Positions 18,374 to 27,788 of a stretch of 64,000 nt of DNA are shown in pieces. A program made the position numbers and the translations under genes. Position 1 is the stretch's first letter. The number at the start of each line of letters is the position of its first letter. The notes below the pieces were generated by a model that ran no database searches, was not told where the DNA came from, and saw only the letters and a program-made list of their open reading frames with translations. Source of the stretch: Bacteroidales bacterium (lineage in GTDB: Bacteria; Bacteroidota; Bacteroidia; Bacteroidales; JAADJA01); contig JAIOZL010000004.1 in the NCBI GenBank assembly GCA_021740645.1, positions 1 to 64,000 on the forward strand, read 5' to 3'.

Positions 18374-19636
18374 ATGAATGACAATAATTTACAACAGGAT
18401 ATAGAACCTCCGCTTATAGAGGACTTGTCAACAATAGAAGTTGTTTTAGGAACTTCTGATATTGAAGAAAAACCTTTTGGAAAAACTGAAATACCCTTTT
18501 CAGATTTCACGGTAATCAATCCCGAAACTGCCAAATTTCGAGCGAAATACTTTCCTGAGTCTACCGACAGGCAATGGAACAGTTGGCGGTGGCAGATTCA
18601 AAATAGCTATACTAATTTCAAAAAACTATCCGAAATATTAGACATCAGTAATATTGATGATTTCGATTTTTTAACCAAATCGAGAAAGCTGCCATTGAGG
18701 ATCACACCGTATTATGCAAGTTTATTAGAAAAAAAGCATAGTAATAACGCATTGGCAAGATCTGTAGTTCCTTCCAGGCTTGAATTAGTTATTTCACCCG
18801 GTGAGGAAGCTGATCCCTTACATGAAGATGCGATGTGTCCTGTTCCAAACCTAATACATCGCTATCCTGACCGCGTGCTAATGCTATCCACTGGTTTCTG
18901 CTCAGTATATTGCAGATATTGTACCCGTTCGCATATGGTGAACAAAGACAAAAAGCACTATGGGGTTAAAGCCTGGGAAAAATCAATTGATTATATCAAA
19001 AGCAACCCAGAGGTCAGGGACATCGTTATTTCAGGAGGTGACCCGATGACAATGCCCGACAAACATATCGAGTTTTTATTATCTTCCCTTCGGGCTATTC
19101 CTCATGTTGAAATTATCAGAATAGGATCAAAAGTACCCATGGTAATGCCTCAGCGAATTACCAATACTTTTGTTAAAATGCTAAAAAAGTACCACCCCTT
19201 GTTCATGAGCATCCATTGCACACATCCTGATGAAATTACACCTGAAGTAATAGAAGCGGCTAAACGCCTTGCCGATGCTGGAATAGTTTTGGGCAGCCAA
19301 ACAGTTTTGTTGCAGGGAATAAATGATAGTGTGGAGATCATGAAGGATCTTATGCACAAGCTTTTAAAAATGAGGATCAAGCCTTACTACATCTATCAAT
19401 GTGACCCTATCCCCGGCTCCTCACATTTCAGGACTCCAATTTCAAAAGGATTAGAGATTATACAAGGTTTACGCGGCCATACGAGTGGCTATGCCATTCC
19501 TCATTATGTAATTGATGCACCTGGTGGTGGTGGCAAAATTCCTCTTTTACCCGAATATTACCAGGGACGTGAAGGTGATTATGTAGTCATGAAAAATTTC
19601 GAAGGACGTATATATAAATATTATGACCCCGTTTAA
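18374..19636 (+). CDS. Lysine 2,3-aminomutase-like radical SAM enzyme (KamA family)
   Basis: This 420-residue enzyme would use SAM, a [4Fe-4S] cluster and PLP to move an amino group from C2 to C3 of an amino acid. The radical SAM motif CSVYCRYC is near residue 176 and the PLP lysine is in DAPGGGGK (Lys388). Both aspartates that bind the epsilon-amino group of lysine in clostridial lysine aminomutase (Asp293, Asp330) have counterparts in YQCDPIPG and VIDAPGG, which favours lysine over glutamate. Only about 32 residues follow the PLP lysine, so the Cys-containing zinc tail of the clostridial enzyme is absent, and the N-terminus is about 50 residues longer. ATG 18374 was chosen over an upstream TTG. 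It is the first gene of a tight operon ending at 23810. Confidence 0.88.
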   Translation: MNDNNLQQDIEPPLIEDLSTIEVVLGTSDIEEKPFGKTEIPFSDFTVINPETAKFRAKYFPESTDRQWNSWRWQIQNSYTNFKKLSEILDISNIDDFDFLTKSRKLPLRITPYYASLLEKKHSNNALARSVVPSRLELVISPGEEADPLHEDAMCPVPNLIHRYPDRVLMLSTGFCSVYCRYCTRSHMVNKDKKHYGVKAWEKSIDYIKSNPEVRDIVISGGDPMTMPDKHIEFLLSSLRAIPHVEIIRIGSKVPMVMPQRITNTFVKMLKKYHPLFMSIHCTHPDEITPEVIEAAKRLADAGIVLGSQTVLLQGINDSVEIMKDLMHKLLKMRIKPYYIYQCDPIPGSSHFRTPISKGLEIIQGLRGHTSGYAIPHYVIDAPGGGGKIPLLPEYYQGREGDYVVMKNFEGRIYKYYDPV

Positions 19637-21384
19637 TGAATATTTTTAAAATCAGGAAGATCACCGATTCATACCTTCCATCAAATAAGCATGCCCTTGA
19701 TCAGGTCTTCGCCATAATGAGTATTCATTTCCCATCTCTAAAGGAAGAGAAAATAAATGAAGTGCTCGAACAGATGAAAAATCCATTAAAATATAAGTTT
19801 TCATCCAGTTTATTTGTGGCAGAAGACGGGCGATCAAATGTAAAAGGTTTTGCCTTAATGTTTTATATGCCTGACAGGAATTTCTGCTACCTCGATTATA
19901 TTGCGGTAAAACCCGGCAGAATTTCTTCAGGAGTTGGAGGTGCCATTTATGAAAGGCTAAGGGAAGAGGCGCAGATGCTCAAATCCATTGGGATTTTTAT
20001 GGAATGTTTACCGGATGACGAAAATCTTTGTAAAGAAAAAAGTGATTTAAAACAAAACAGGGCCAGGCTGGCTTTTTATGAACGTTATGGGGCGCGGCCA
20101 CTCACCGGAACTAAATATGAAACTTTAGTGGATCCAAACGATGATTGTCCACCCTATCTTGTTTTTGATGATTTAGGAAATGACATCAGGTTGCCGGCCG
20201 TCCTGACAAAAAAAATTATCAAAACCATCCTTGAAAGGAAATATCCTGATTACTGTCCGGAGAATTATGTTAAAATGGTTATTGGATCGGTAAAGGATGA
20301 CCCCGTTCAATTAAGGGAATTTAAATACCTCGTAAAAGAAAGGCCAATCGATAAAAAAGATGCGGTTAAAAATTTAATCCCCCTGATCATCAATGATAAA
20401 CATGATATTCATCACATACAAGAAAGGGGCTATGTGGAATCACCTGTGCGTATACATAGTATCTTAAAAGAACTCACAAAACTGGAAGCTTTTAAGATCA
20501 AACCATCAAGGGGATTTCCTGACAAACATATTACCGATGTGCACAATCCTAAATATTTTAACTATTTCAAAAATGTTTGCGATAAATTCCCTGAAGGAAA
20601 GTCTATTTATCCATATGTATTTCCGGTACGTAATGCCACCAGGCCACCTCACGATTTATCTGTCCTTGCCGGTTATTATTGTATCGATACTTTTACCCCT
20701 TTAAATAAAAATGCATTTTTAGCAGCACATTCTGGAGTTAACTGCGCACTTACGGGCGCAGAGTTGATTCTTGAGGGTTATCATTCTGCATACGCCCTGG
20801 TGAGGCCTCCAGGACATCATGCTGAAAGAGATGTTTTTGGTGGATTTTGTTATTTCAACAACGCATCCATTGCCGCCAACTTCCTGTCAAAATACGGGAA
20901 AGTTTGTATTCTGGATATTGACTATCATCATGGGAATGGGCACCAGCAAATATTTTATTCCCGTGAAGATGTTTTTACGGTTTCAATTCATGGTAATCCA
21001 TCATTTGCCTATCCCTATTTTACCGGCTTTGCCGACGAAAAAGGAGAAGGAAAAGGATCCGGTTATAATTTAAATTACCCCTTAAAAGAGGCTCTTTCTG
21101 GTGAAGAATATCTTGGTGTACTAAAAAAAGCAATCAGAAATATAGTGGCCTTCAAACCTGACTATTTAATCATTAGCCTCGGCTTCGATATTGCCAAGGG
21201 TGACCCCACTGGAACCTGGTCGCTAAAAGCTCCTGATTTTAAAAATAACGGAATGGAATTGGGCAGGTTGAATTTTCCCATTCTATTTATTCAGGAGGGT
21301 GGTTATAAAAACAGGACTTTAGGCATCAGTGCCAGAAATTTTTTTGAAGGATTTTTATTAACAAGAACAGCAAAGCGAAAATGA
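19636..21384 (+). CDS. GNAT acetyltransferase fused to HDAC-type deacetylase
   Basis: This 582-residue protein joins two opposing activities. Residues 1-235 are a GNAT acetyltransferase with the acetyl-CoA loop in YIAVKPGRISSGVGG and the later ARLAFYERYGARP. Residues 240-582 are a zinc-dependent histone-deacetylase/acetylpolyamine-amidohydrolase domain. Its parts are intact: RPPGHHAERD (about 390, catalytic His pair), DIDYHHGNGH (about 427, zinc Asp and His), SLGFDIAKGDP (about 516, third zinc ligand) and QEGGY (about 552, catalytic Tyr). Such deacetylases act on acetylated amines at the end of an aliphatic chain. N-epsilon-acetyl-beta-lysine or a polyamine-like derivative would suit the neighbouring aminomutase. 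The gene abuts the aminomutase (stop and start share one base). Confidence 0.88.
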   Translation: MNIFKIRKITDSYLPSNKHALDQVFAIMSIHFPSLKEEKINEVLEQMKNPLKYKFSSSLFVAEDGRSNVKGFALMFYMPDRNFCYLDYIAVKPGRISSGVGGAIYERLREEAQMLKSIGIFMECLPDDENLCKEKSDLKQNRARLAFYERYGARPLTGTKYETLVDPNDDCPPYLVFDDLGNDIRLPAVLTKKIIKTILERKYPDYCPENYVKMVIGSVKDDPVQLREFKYLVKERPIDKKDAVKNLIPLIINDKHDIHHIQERGYVESPVRIHSILKELTKLEAFKIKPSRGFPDKHITDVHNPKYFNYFKNVCDKFPEGKSIYPYVFPVRNATRPPHDLSVLAGYYCIDTFTPLNKNAFLAAHSGVNCALTGAELILEGYHSAYALVRPPGHHAERDVFGGFCYFNNASIAANFLSKYGKVCILDIDYHHGNGHQQIFYSREDVFTVSIHGNPSFAYPYFTGFADEKGEGKGSGYNLNYPLKEALSGEEYLGVLKKAIRNIVAFKPDYLIISLGFDIAKGDPTGTWSLKAPDFKNNGMELGRLNFPILFIQEGGYKNRTLGISARNFFEGFLLTRTAKRK

Positions 21385-22358
21385 AAATCGGACTGACTTA
21401 CGATCTTAGAAGCAATTATCTGAAAGAAGGCTATTCACTCGAAGAAACTGCCGAGTTTGATAAAGAAAGTACAATAGAAGGTATCGAAAAAGCTATTCGG
21501 GCTGCTGGCCATAATACGATGCGAATAGGTAACGCGAAAAACCTTATGGAACAATTGCTGTCTGGCAATAAGTGGGATATGGTTTTCAATATTGCTGAAG
21601 GCCTTTATGGTGAAGGCCGTGAATCCCTGGTGCCTGCTTTGCTCGACTACTTTAAAATTCCTTATGTTTTTTCGGGTCCGGTTACTTTGGGAGTATCTTT
21701 AAACAAAGCATTTGCCAAACAAATTGTGAGAGACTGTGGTGTAAATACACCAGCATTTCATGTTGTTTCACAATATTCTGACATGGATGACGTAAATTTG
21801 CAATTCCCGCTTTTTGCAAAACCAATCTCCGAAGGAACAGGTAAGGGGATCGATTCCTCCTCCAGAATTAACACTAAAGAAGAGTTGAAATTAGTTTGTA
21901 CAAACTTGCTTGATAAATTTAACCAACCGGTATTGGTTGAAGAATATTTACCCGGAAGGGAATTTACTGTCGGCGTGCTGGGCACTGGTGAGGATTCCTG
22001 GATTCCCGGAGCCATGGAAATAGTGTATAAAGAACCACAGGATAACATTTATTCTTATGAGAATAAAGAAAATTATGAGTCCGTTGTTGATTATATACCG
22101 ATAAAAGGCGGAACACTAGAAGCTTGTAAAAAAGTAGCTTTGCATTCCTGGAAGGCTCTGAATTGCTGCGACGGTGGCAGAGTTGACGTAAAGATCGACC
22201 GGAATGGAAAGATGAGTTTTATTGAAGTTAACCCCTTGGCTGGATTAAACCCGATAAGCTCTGACTTACCCATACTCTGCCGGTTAAATGGAATTTCTTA
22301 CCAGGAGCTGATGAATAAGATATTGGATTCAGCGATAAAAAGAAACTTTAAGGCATGA
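21381..22358 (+). CDS. ATP-grasp ligase, D-Ala-D-Ala-ligase-like (first of two)
   Basis: This 325-residue enzyme has the D-Ala-D-Ala ligase fold: an N-terminal GLTYDLRS segment, a central FAKPISEGTGKG phosphate-binding loop, VEEYLPGREFTVGVL, and the metal site DVKIDRNGKMSFIEVNP. True Ddl enzymes carry GSSVG at the loop where this protein has GTGKG. The Ddl catalytic serine is therefore missing and a different amine acceptor is likely. It would activate a carboxylate as acyl-phosphate and join it to an amine. It overlaps the fusion gene by 4 bp (ATGA) and is followed by a second ATP-grasp gene in the same way. Confidence 0.85.
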   Translation: MKIGLTYDLRSNYLKEGYSLEETAEFDKESTIEGIEKAIRAAGHNTMRIGNAKNLMEQLLSGNKWDMVFNIAEGLYGEGRESLVPALLDYFKIPYVFSGPVTLGVSLNKAFAKQIVRDCGVNTPAFHVVSQYSDMDDVNLQFPLFAKPISEGTGKGIDSSSRINTKEELKLVCTNLLDKFNQPVLVEEYLPGREFTVGVLGTGEDSWIPGAMEIVYKEPQDNIYSYENKENYESVVDYIPIKGGTLEACKKVALHSWKALNCCDGGRVDVKIDRNGKMSFIEVNPLAGLNPISSDLPILCRLNGISYQELMNKILDSAIKRNFKA

Positions 22359-23320
22359 GAAAAAAAGTGATCATCCTCCATAATCAAATAATTAATAATA
22401 CACCCGATGAGCTTGATGTTTTAGCGCAACGCGATTTAATATGTGAGGCTTGTATCAATTTAGGATATGAAGTAAAAAGTCTTGATGTAGGTGACGATAT
22501 TCAAAGTGACTTAAACCGGGTGCTGACGGAAAAAGCGGATATTGTTTTTAATCTGGTGGAAGCCACCTGGGGAAAAGGAGAACTGATCTATTTTGCACCG
22601 GCAATTTTAAATGCTATGAAAATCCCTTACAGCGGAGTGCCGCTGGATGCTTTGTTTATAACAACGAACAAAGTTTTGGCAAAAAAAATAATGCGCTACA
22701 ACGATTTACCCACTGCCGATTTTTACCCGATTGATGAAACAAATAAACTAAACTCGCAAAAAACCTATATTGCTAAACCCATTTGGGAAGAAGCCTCAGT
22801 GGGTATCACTTCAGACTATATTTTTAGTTTATCCGACACTGAAAAATTAAAAACTATAAAAAAACTATCGGCTTCTCATTATTTTATTGAAGAATTTATT
22901 GAAGGGCGGGAGTTTAATATCAGTATCCTTGCAGGTGAAAAAGGTCCTGAGGTTTTATCTCCGGCTGAAATGATGTTCTCCTCTTATTTCAACGATAAGC
23001 CAAAAATAGTAGGTTATAAAGCCAAATGGGATGAAACCAGCCTTGAATACCAACATACCCAAAGATCATTCGGGACGCTGGAAAAAAACCTTACACTGAA
23101 AAAAAATCTTGCAGATATCTGCACAAGGGCCTGGTATGCTTTTAATCTTCATGGCTATGTACGAATCGATTTCAGGGTGGATAAAAACGACAACGTGTTT
23201 ATTTTAGAGATTAATGGAAATCCTTGTATAGCGCCAGATAGTGGATTTGTAGCAGCAATTAATGAAGCCGGGTATTCGAATGAGGAAATGGTTACGCGAA
23301 TTTTAGCCGATTTAAATTAA
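22355..23320 (+). CDS. ATP-grasp ligase, D-Ala-D-Ala-ligase-like (second of two)
   Basis: This 321-residue ATP-grasp protein follows the previous one with a 4-bp overlap but is not a close copy. Its loop reads IAKPIWEEASVGI, keeping the SVG part of the Ddl loop. FIEEFIEGREFNISIL and RIDFRVDKNDNVFILEING supply the nucleotide and metal sites. Two differing ligases side by side suggest two successive couplings, or a heteromeric enzyme, in making a small peptide-like product. Neither is likely to be the housekeeping cell-wall Ddl. Confidence 0.83.
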   Translation: MRKKVIILHNQIINNTPDELDVLAQRDLICEACINLGYEVKSLDVGDDIQSDLNRVLTEKADIVFNLVEATWGKGELIYFAPAILNAMKIPYSGVPLDALFITTNKVLAKKIMRYNDLPTADFYPIDETNKLNSQKTYIAKPIWEEASVGITSDYIFSLSDTEKLKTIKKLSASHYFIEEFIEGREFNISILAGEKGPEVLSPAEMMFSSYFNDKPKIVGYKAKWDETSLEYQHTQRSFGTLEKNLTLKKNLADICTRAWYAFNLHGYVRIDFRVDKNDNVFILEINGNPCIAPDSGFVAAINEAGYSNEEMVTRILADLN

Positions 23321-23324
23321 TGCC

Positions 23325-23810
23325 ATGCAGTTCAGAAGTAGATTAAAAAAAACTGACCAGGATTTCATTAAGGAAATATTAGATTCGTCTGGCTTTTTTT
23401 ATGACTATGAAATTGAAATAGCCATTGAATTGCTACAAGAAAACCTGGCGAAAGGAGCTGAAAAAAGTGGATACTTTTTTACTATTGCAGAAATTGATCA
23501 TATACCGGTGGGTTATACATGCTATGGTAAAACACCAGGAACTATTGATAGTTTTGACTTATATTGGATAGCAGTTCATCAGGAGTATAGAGGAAAAGGA
23601 ATCGGGAACCGGTTAATGGACCTGGCAGTAAATGATATAGCCAAAAGACAGGGTCAAAATATTTGGATAGAAACTTCTTCACGTGAACTTTACAAACCAA
23701 CACACCTTTTTTATATTAAATATGGATGTGAGAAAATAGCCGAACTCCCTGACTTTTATGGGCCAGGGGATCATAAAATTATTTTCAGGAAAAAAATATC
23801 TTCAACATAA
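23325..23810 (+). CDS. GNAT family N-acetyltransferase
   Basis: This 161-residue single-domain GNAT enzyme has the acetyl-CoA motif IAVHQEYRGKGIGNRL (about 85-100) and closing strands YIKYGCEKIAELPDFYG. That closing resembles acetyltransferases acting on small amines or amino acids. It begins 4 bp after the second ATP-grasp gene and ends the aminomutase operon. With the GNAT half of the fusion protein it gives the operon two acetyltransferases, presumably for different amines or steps. Confidence 0.83.
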   Translation: MQFRSRLKKTDQDFIKEILDSSGFFYDYEIEIAIELLQENLAKGAEKSGYFFTIAEIDHIPVGYTCYGKTPGTIDSFDLYWIAVHQEYRGKGIGNRLMDLAVNDIAKRQGQNIWIETSSRELYKPTHLFYIKYGCEKIAELPDFYGPGDHKIIFRKKISST

Positions 23811-23916
23811 TTCAGAAAAGTTAATTCTGTTAGCGCGCCATAGAATTTAAAGCTTTTCTGTTTCTAAATGATACAGAAACCGTTTCCTTAAAAATTCCAG
23901 CCTTTAACTTAACTTG

Positions 23917-23948
23917 TTTGATTCATCGCCCACAATTTTGTAACTTGC
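23917..23948 (+). promoter_or_regulatory. Likely promoter of secreted protease gene
   Basis: TTTG at 23917-23920 and TAACTTGC at 23941-23948 (one mismatch to TAnnTTTG) are 20 bp apart and lie 21 bp before the ATG at 23970. The protease may therefore be transcribed separately from the aminomutase operon. Confidence 0.5.
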
Positions 23949-23969
23949 ACGCCAAAATGATTGGATCAG

Positions 23970-26900
23970 ATGAATAAAATTTTAATGGGCATTTGTTTAA
24001 TACTCGCAATAAATTTGCATGCCCAGGAACTACAGAATGAAAATGTTTATTTTTCATACAGTGATTCAATTGCATTAAGCCAACTTCCGCTGCTCACCTT
24101 ACCTGACAGTTACAAAGGAAAATCGGTTTTCGATCTTCCATACAGTCTCGACAATAGTCAAACACCTTATTTCAGAAGTATATTCGGACAAGATGGATGG
24201 TCATGTGGCCAGGCTTCAAGCATTGGTTATAATTTTACCTACGAAATCAACAGACGTCGAAACTTGCCATCCGACACATCCATTAACCAATATCCTTCAC
24301 ATTTTGCATTCAATTTTTTCAATTATGGAGAAAATGCGGTAGGTGTCAATTACATCCACACATTTGATCTTCTGAAAGAATTTGGGACACCCAATGTGGC
24401 CACTTATGGAGGAATGAGTCTGGGTCTGACGCACTGGATGAATGGTTATGAAAATTATTATTCAGCAATGTTAAACAAGATGGATGAAGTTTATGGAATT
24501 AGTGTGGCTGATGAAGAAGGTATATTGACTCTGAAAAACTGGTTGAATGATCATTTAGACGGATCAGAATACGGTGGGCTGGCTAATTTCTATACCGATC
24601 TGGCAGGATTGAATTCCCTGCCTGCAGGGACGCCCGAAGAAGGTAAACGGGTAATTACCGCTTTCGGACAATATAATGGCCATTCAATGACCATTGTCGG
24701 GTGGAATGATTCTATCCGATGGGATTATAATAACGATAGTATCTATACCAATGACCTTGATATTAACGGTGACAATGTGGTCAATGTGAAAGATTGGGAG
24801 ATTGGCGGGGTAAAAATTGCGAACAGCCATAGTGTAAATTGGGCCGATAGCGGTTTTAGCTATGTGATGTACAAAGTACTGGCTGAAGAAAAATCCAATG
24901 GAGGTATTTGGAACAAGATGGTTCATGTTATTGATGTGAAGCCAGAATACAGTCCAATGGTCACCTATAAAGTAAAATTGAAATACAATTCACGCGAAAG
25001 AATTAAAATAGTTGCCGGGATATCCCCCGACACCAATGACCTCTTGCCTTTATATAAATTGGAATTCAGTGGATTTAATTACCAGGGCGGAGATCACTAC
25101 ATGCAGGGAAATGACACTTTGGAAGATCACAAAACAATAACTTTCGGACTGGATGTTACACCCCTTTTGTCCTTTATTGAACCTGGAATGCCAGCTAAGT
25201 TCTTTTTAGAAGTGCATGAATATGACCCGATGGAGCTCCAATCAGGAATGCTTATGGAATACAGTATGTTTGATTATCAAAACGGTGGCATCGAAGTACC
25301 CTCCAATGTATCAGATTTAATATTGAATAATAATTCCATAACAATCGCCTCTGTTGTTCACCCGGTAAATTTCGATAAAGTGGATATCGAAACCGATGAC
25401 CTTGGAGCCTTTGTTCCCGGACAAGCTTATAATATGCAACTTCAAGCCTTTGGAGGAACGGAGCCTTATGACTGGAAAATAAAAACCCCATATTCCATCA
25501 ATGAATCCGCATGCGATTACCCTGACATTCAGGGTGAGAAAATTTTTAGCGGGTCGGTAAGTCAGGGATTTCTTGTTAAAAAAATTAGTTTTGCATTTCC
25601 GTTTTTTGGCAAAACATATGATACCCTTACCTTAAATGTGGATGGATTTATCAATTTTACCGCCACTTCTTTTCCTATACCTTATCAGCGCAGCGATATG
25701 GGGCTATTCAAATATGAGCCTATGATTGCTCCTTTTCTGAACAAACAACTCGTATTTTCTGGGAGTCAAAATGGAATATGGTACGAAGGAAGTGATGACC
25801 TGGCATCCTTTAGATGGAAAGCCCTGGTGCAAAATGAAGGTGGAGATTATCCGGTGGATTTTTCAGTTATTATTTATGCGGATGGGGAAATAGAGTTCTA
25901 TTACCTTGAAAACCCCAGCGGTGAGTTGATCCGACGGGTGACAGGGATATCAAATGGGGATGGAACAAATTACCAAACCTCTGACTTCATGAAAGAGTTT
26001 CCTGATTTTGGTTCAACCAAAATTTCACTTTCCCCAAAAAACTTCCTTACTCAACTTGAAGTAGATAATTCTGGTTTACTTCATGCTGATGATATTAGCG
26101 GTAATAAAATTTATGATATTGTTGTGGAAGTTAAGGATATGAATGAAATTAAAACAACCAAAACTTTCCAATTATCTGAAAGTATTGTTTTTGATTATGT
26201 GGTCAATTCAGGGGATGACCATCGAATTGATTATGGTGAAACTGCTCATCTCGATTTTGAAATAACCAATATTGGGGATAACCCGGTAAACAACCTGATT
26301 GCCCAAATAAATATCGATGATACCTACATCACTCTCATCGACGATATCCAAACTTTCACAACCATAAATCCCGGGGAAACTGTTCTAATTGCTGACGCTT
26401 TTTCTTTTAATGTGGATCCGTATATTCCGGATAATTACATTCTCAATTTTGATATTCTTTTTAATTGGGGCAGCGATGTGGCAGAAGGGACATTGAACTT
26501 TGAAGCATATTCGCCCATATTTGAAGCTATTGCCCCCATTGTTTATGACAACGAAAACGGGAAACTTGATCCCGGAGAATCAGCAGGATTGATCTTTTCT
26601 GTAAATAATTTTGGACATGCATTAGCCAATAATGTAACTGCTGAAATAACCATCAATACTCCTTACATTTCTGTGTATGGTTCTGAAAGCCTTACATTGG
26701 GTGATATTCCGGCAGGAGGAACAGCAAGTGATACCTTGTTTGTTACAGTATCAGAATTTGCCCCACAGGGCTATCAATTCGAGATCATATTTTCTATACA
26801 TGCTGACCCTGGATTTGTGATAAATAATTCATTTTATTTATTGATAGGAAGATTTCCCCTTCTGATCATTGATTTGGATCCACAATTGCTAAATGGCCCG

Positions 26901-27755
26901 GAAATATCTTTTTTGCTTGATGACCTTGAGGTTTATTTTGAGTATATAAATTATATCCCCGAAAACCTCGACAATTATCAAAACCTGATGATCTTTCTGG
27001 GAAGAAAGTTTTTTAATTATACTTTAAGCCCAGGAGAAGGGGAGCAATTAGCAGAATTCCTGGATGATAACCGGAATATATTTATGGAAGGTGGCGTAAC
27101 CTGGCTTGAGGATCCCCAGACCAGTGTGCATTCCATGTTTAGTTTTGAAGTGGAACCCATCAATTGGAACTATCATGATTCCATCTTTGGTATCTCCGGT
27201 ACTTTTACTGAAAACATGAATTTTGACTATAACGGAAACCTGGGATATTATAATCATATCCTGGTTCCTACAGGTAATGCGTTTAAGATTTTCAACACAT
27301 CGAATCCTGAGCATGGGTGTATGGTAGCTTATGAAAATGAGAAATATAAAACCATTGGCTCAAACATCGACTTTATAGGACTAACAGGAGACACGATTCC
27401 TTCCTCCAAAAAATACCTGTTGTCCTGTATTTTGGAGTTTTTCAACCTGAATTATGTTTACACAGATGATAATTCTTTGGCTGAGAATAGCGGTATTCCA
27501 GCTATTTCATCATACCCTAACCCATTTTCCGACAACCTTCATATAGTGGTTAATTTAAATTCTACCGAAGACTATAAACTGGTATTGTACACTATTCATG
27601 GAAAAGCCCTCAGAGAAATTGGTTCTGGGGAGAAAGTAAATGAGCTTAAACATGGGCATGATATCAACTTATCTGATCTTAATCCGGGCGTATATATGTG
27701 CGGTTTGATTACACCTTCCAAAAAAGCTTTTGTAAAGATTGTGAAATCTTACTAA
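23970..27755 (+). CDS. T9SS-secreted papain-like (C1) protease, multidomain
   Basis: This protein of about 1261 residues has a signal peptide (ending NLHAQ). Its C1-type peptidase domain (about 60-310) has the catalytic Cys in DGWSCGQASS, His in GHSMTIVGW and Asn in IANSHSVNWADSGFSY. A dockerin-like calcium loop DINGDNVVNVKDWE is inserted between the His and Asn. Beta-sandwich domains follow, including two CARDB-like repeats with Y.ENGKLDPGESA and GDDHRIDYGETA. A Rossmann-like segment lies around 960-1130. A type A T9SS sorting domain begins at YPNPFSDNLH and ends LNPGVYMCGLI...IVKSY. It should be released or anchored at the cell surface and may digest peptides. A direct link to the flanking biosynthetic genes is unproven. 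Confidence 0.83.
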   Translation: MNKILMGICLILAINLHAQELQNENVYFSYSDSIALSQLPLLTLPDSYKGKSVFDLPYSLDNSQTPYFRSIFGQDGWSCGQASSIGYNFTYEINRRRNLPSDTSINQYPSHFAFNFFNYGENAVGVNYIHTFDLLKEFGTPNVATYGGMSLGLTHWMNGYENYYSAMLNKMDEVYGISVADEEGILTLKNWLNDHLDGSEYGGLANFYTDLAGLNSLPAGTPEEGKRVITAFGQYNGHSMTIVGWNDSIRWDYNNDSIYTNDLDINGDNVVNVKDWEIGGVKIANSHSVNWADSGFSYVMYKVLAEEKSNGGIWNKMVHVIDVKPEYSPMVTYKVKLKYNSRERIKIVAGISPDTNDLLPLYKLEFSGFNYQGGDHYMQGNDTLEDHKTITFGLDVTPLLSFIEPGMPAKFFLEVHEYDPMELQSGMLMEYSMFDYQNGGIEVPSNVSDLILNNNSITIASVVHPVNFDKVDIETDDLGAFVPGQAYNMQLQAFGGTEPYDWKIKTPYSINESACDYPDIQGEKIFSGSVSQGFLVKKISFAFPFFGKTYDTLTLNVDGFINFTATSFPIPYQRSDMGLFKYEPMIAPFLNKQLVFSGSQNGIWYEGSDDLASFRWKALVQNEGGDYPVDFSVIIYADGEIEFYYLENPSGELIRRVTGISNGDGTNYQTSDFMKEFPDFGSTKISLSPKNFLTQLEVDNSGLLHADDISGNKIYDIVVEVKDMNEIKTTKTFQLSESIVFDYVVNSGDDHRIDYGETAHLDFEITNIGDNPVNNLIAQINIDDTYITLIDDIQTFTTINPGETVLIADAFSFNVDPYIPDNYILNFDILFNWGSDVAEGTLNFEAYSPIFEAIAPIVYDNENGKLDPGESAGLIFSVNNFGHALANNVTAEITINTPYISVYGSESLTLGDIPAGGTASDTLFVTVSEFAPQGYQFEIIFSIHADPGFVINNSFYLLIGRFPLLIIDLDPQLLNGPEISFLLDDLEVYFEYINYIPENLDNYQNLMIFLGRKFFNYTLSPGEGEQLAEFLDDNRNIFMEGGVTWLEDPQTSVHSMFSFEVEPINWNYHDSIFGISGTFTENMNFDYNGNLGYYNHILVPTGNAFKIFNTSNPEHGCMVAYENEKYKTIGSNIDFIGLTGDTIPSSKKYLLSCILEFFNLNYVYTDDNSLAENSGIPAISSYPNPFSDNLHIVVNLNSTEDYKLVLYTIHGKALREIGSGEKVNELKHGHDINLSDLNPGVYMCGLITPSKKAFVKIVKSY

Positions 27756-27788
27756 TATTGCAGAACTTACAACCATTTATTAAAAATT

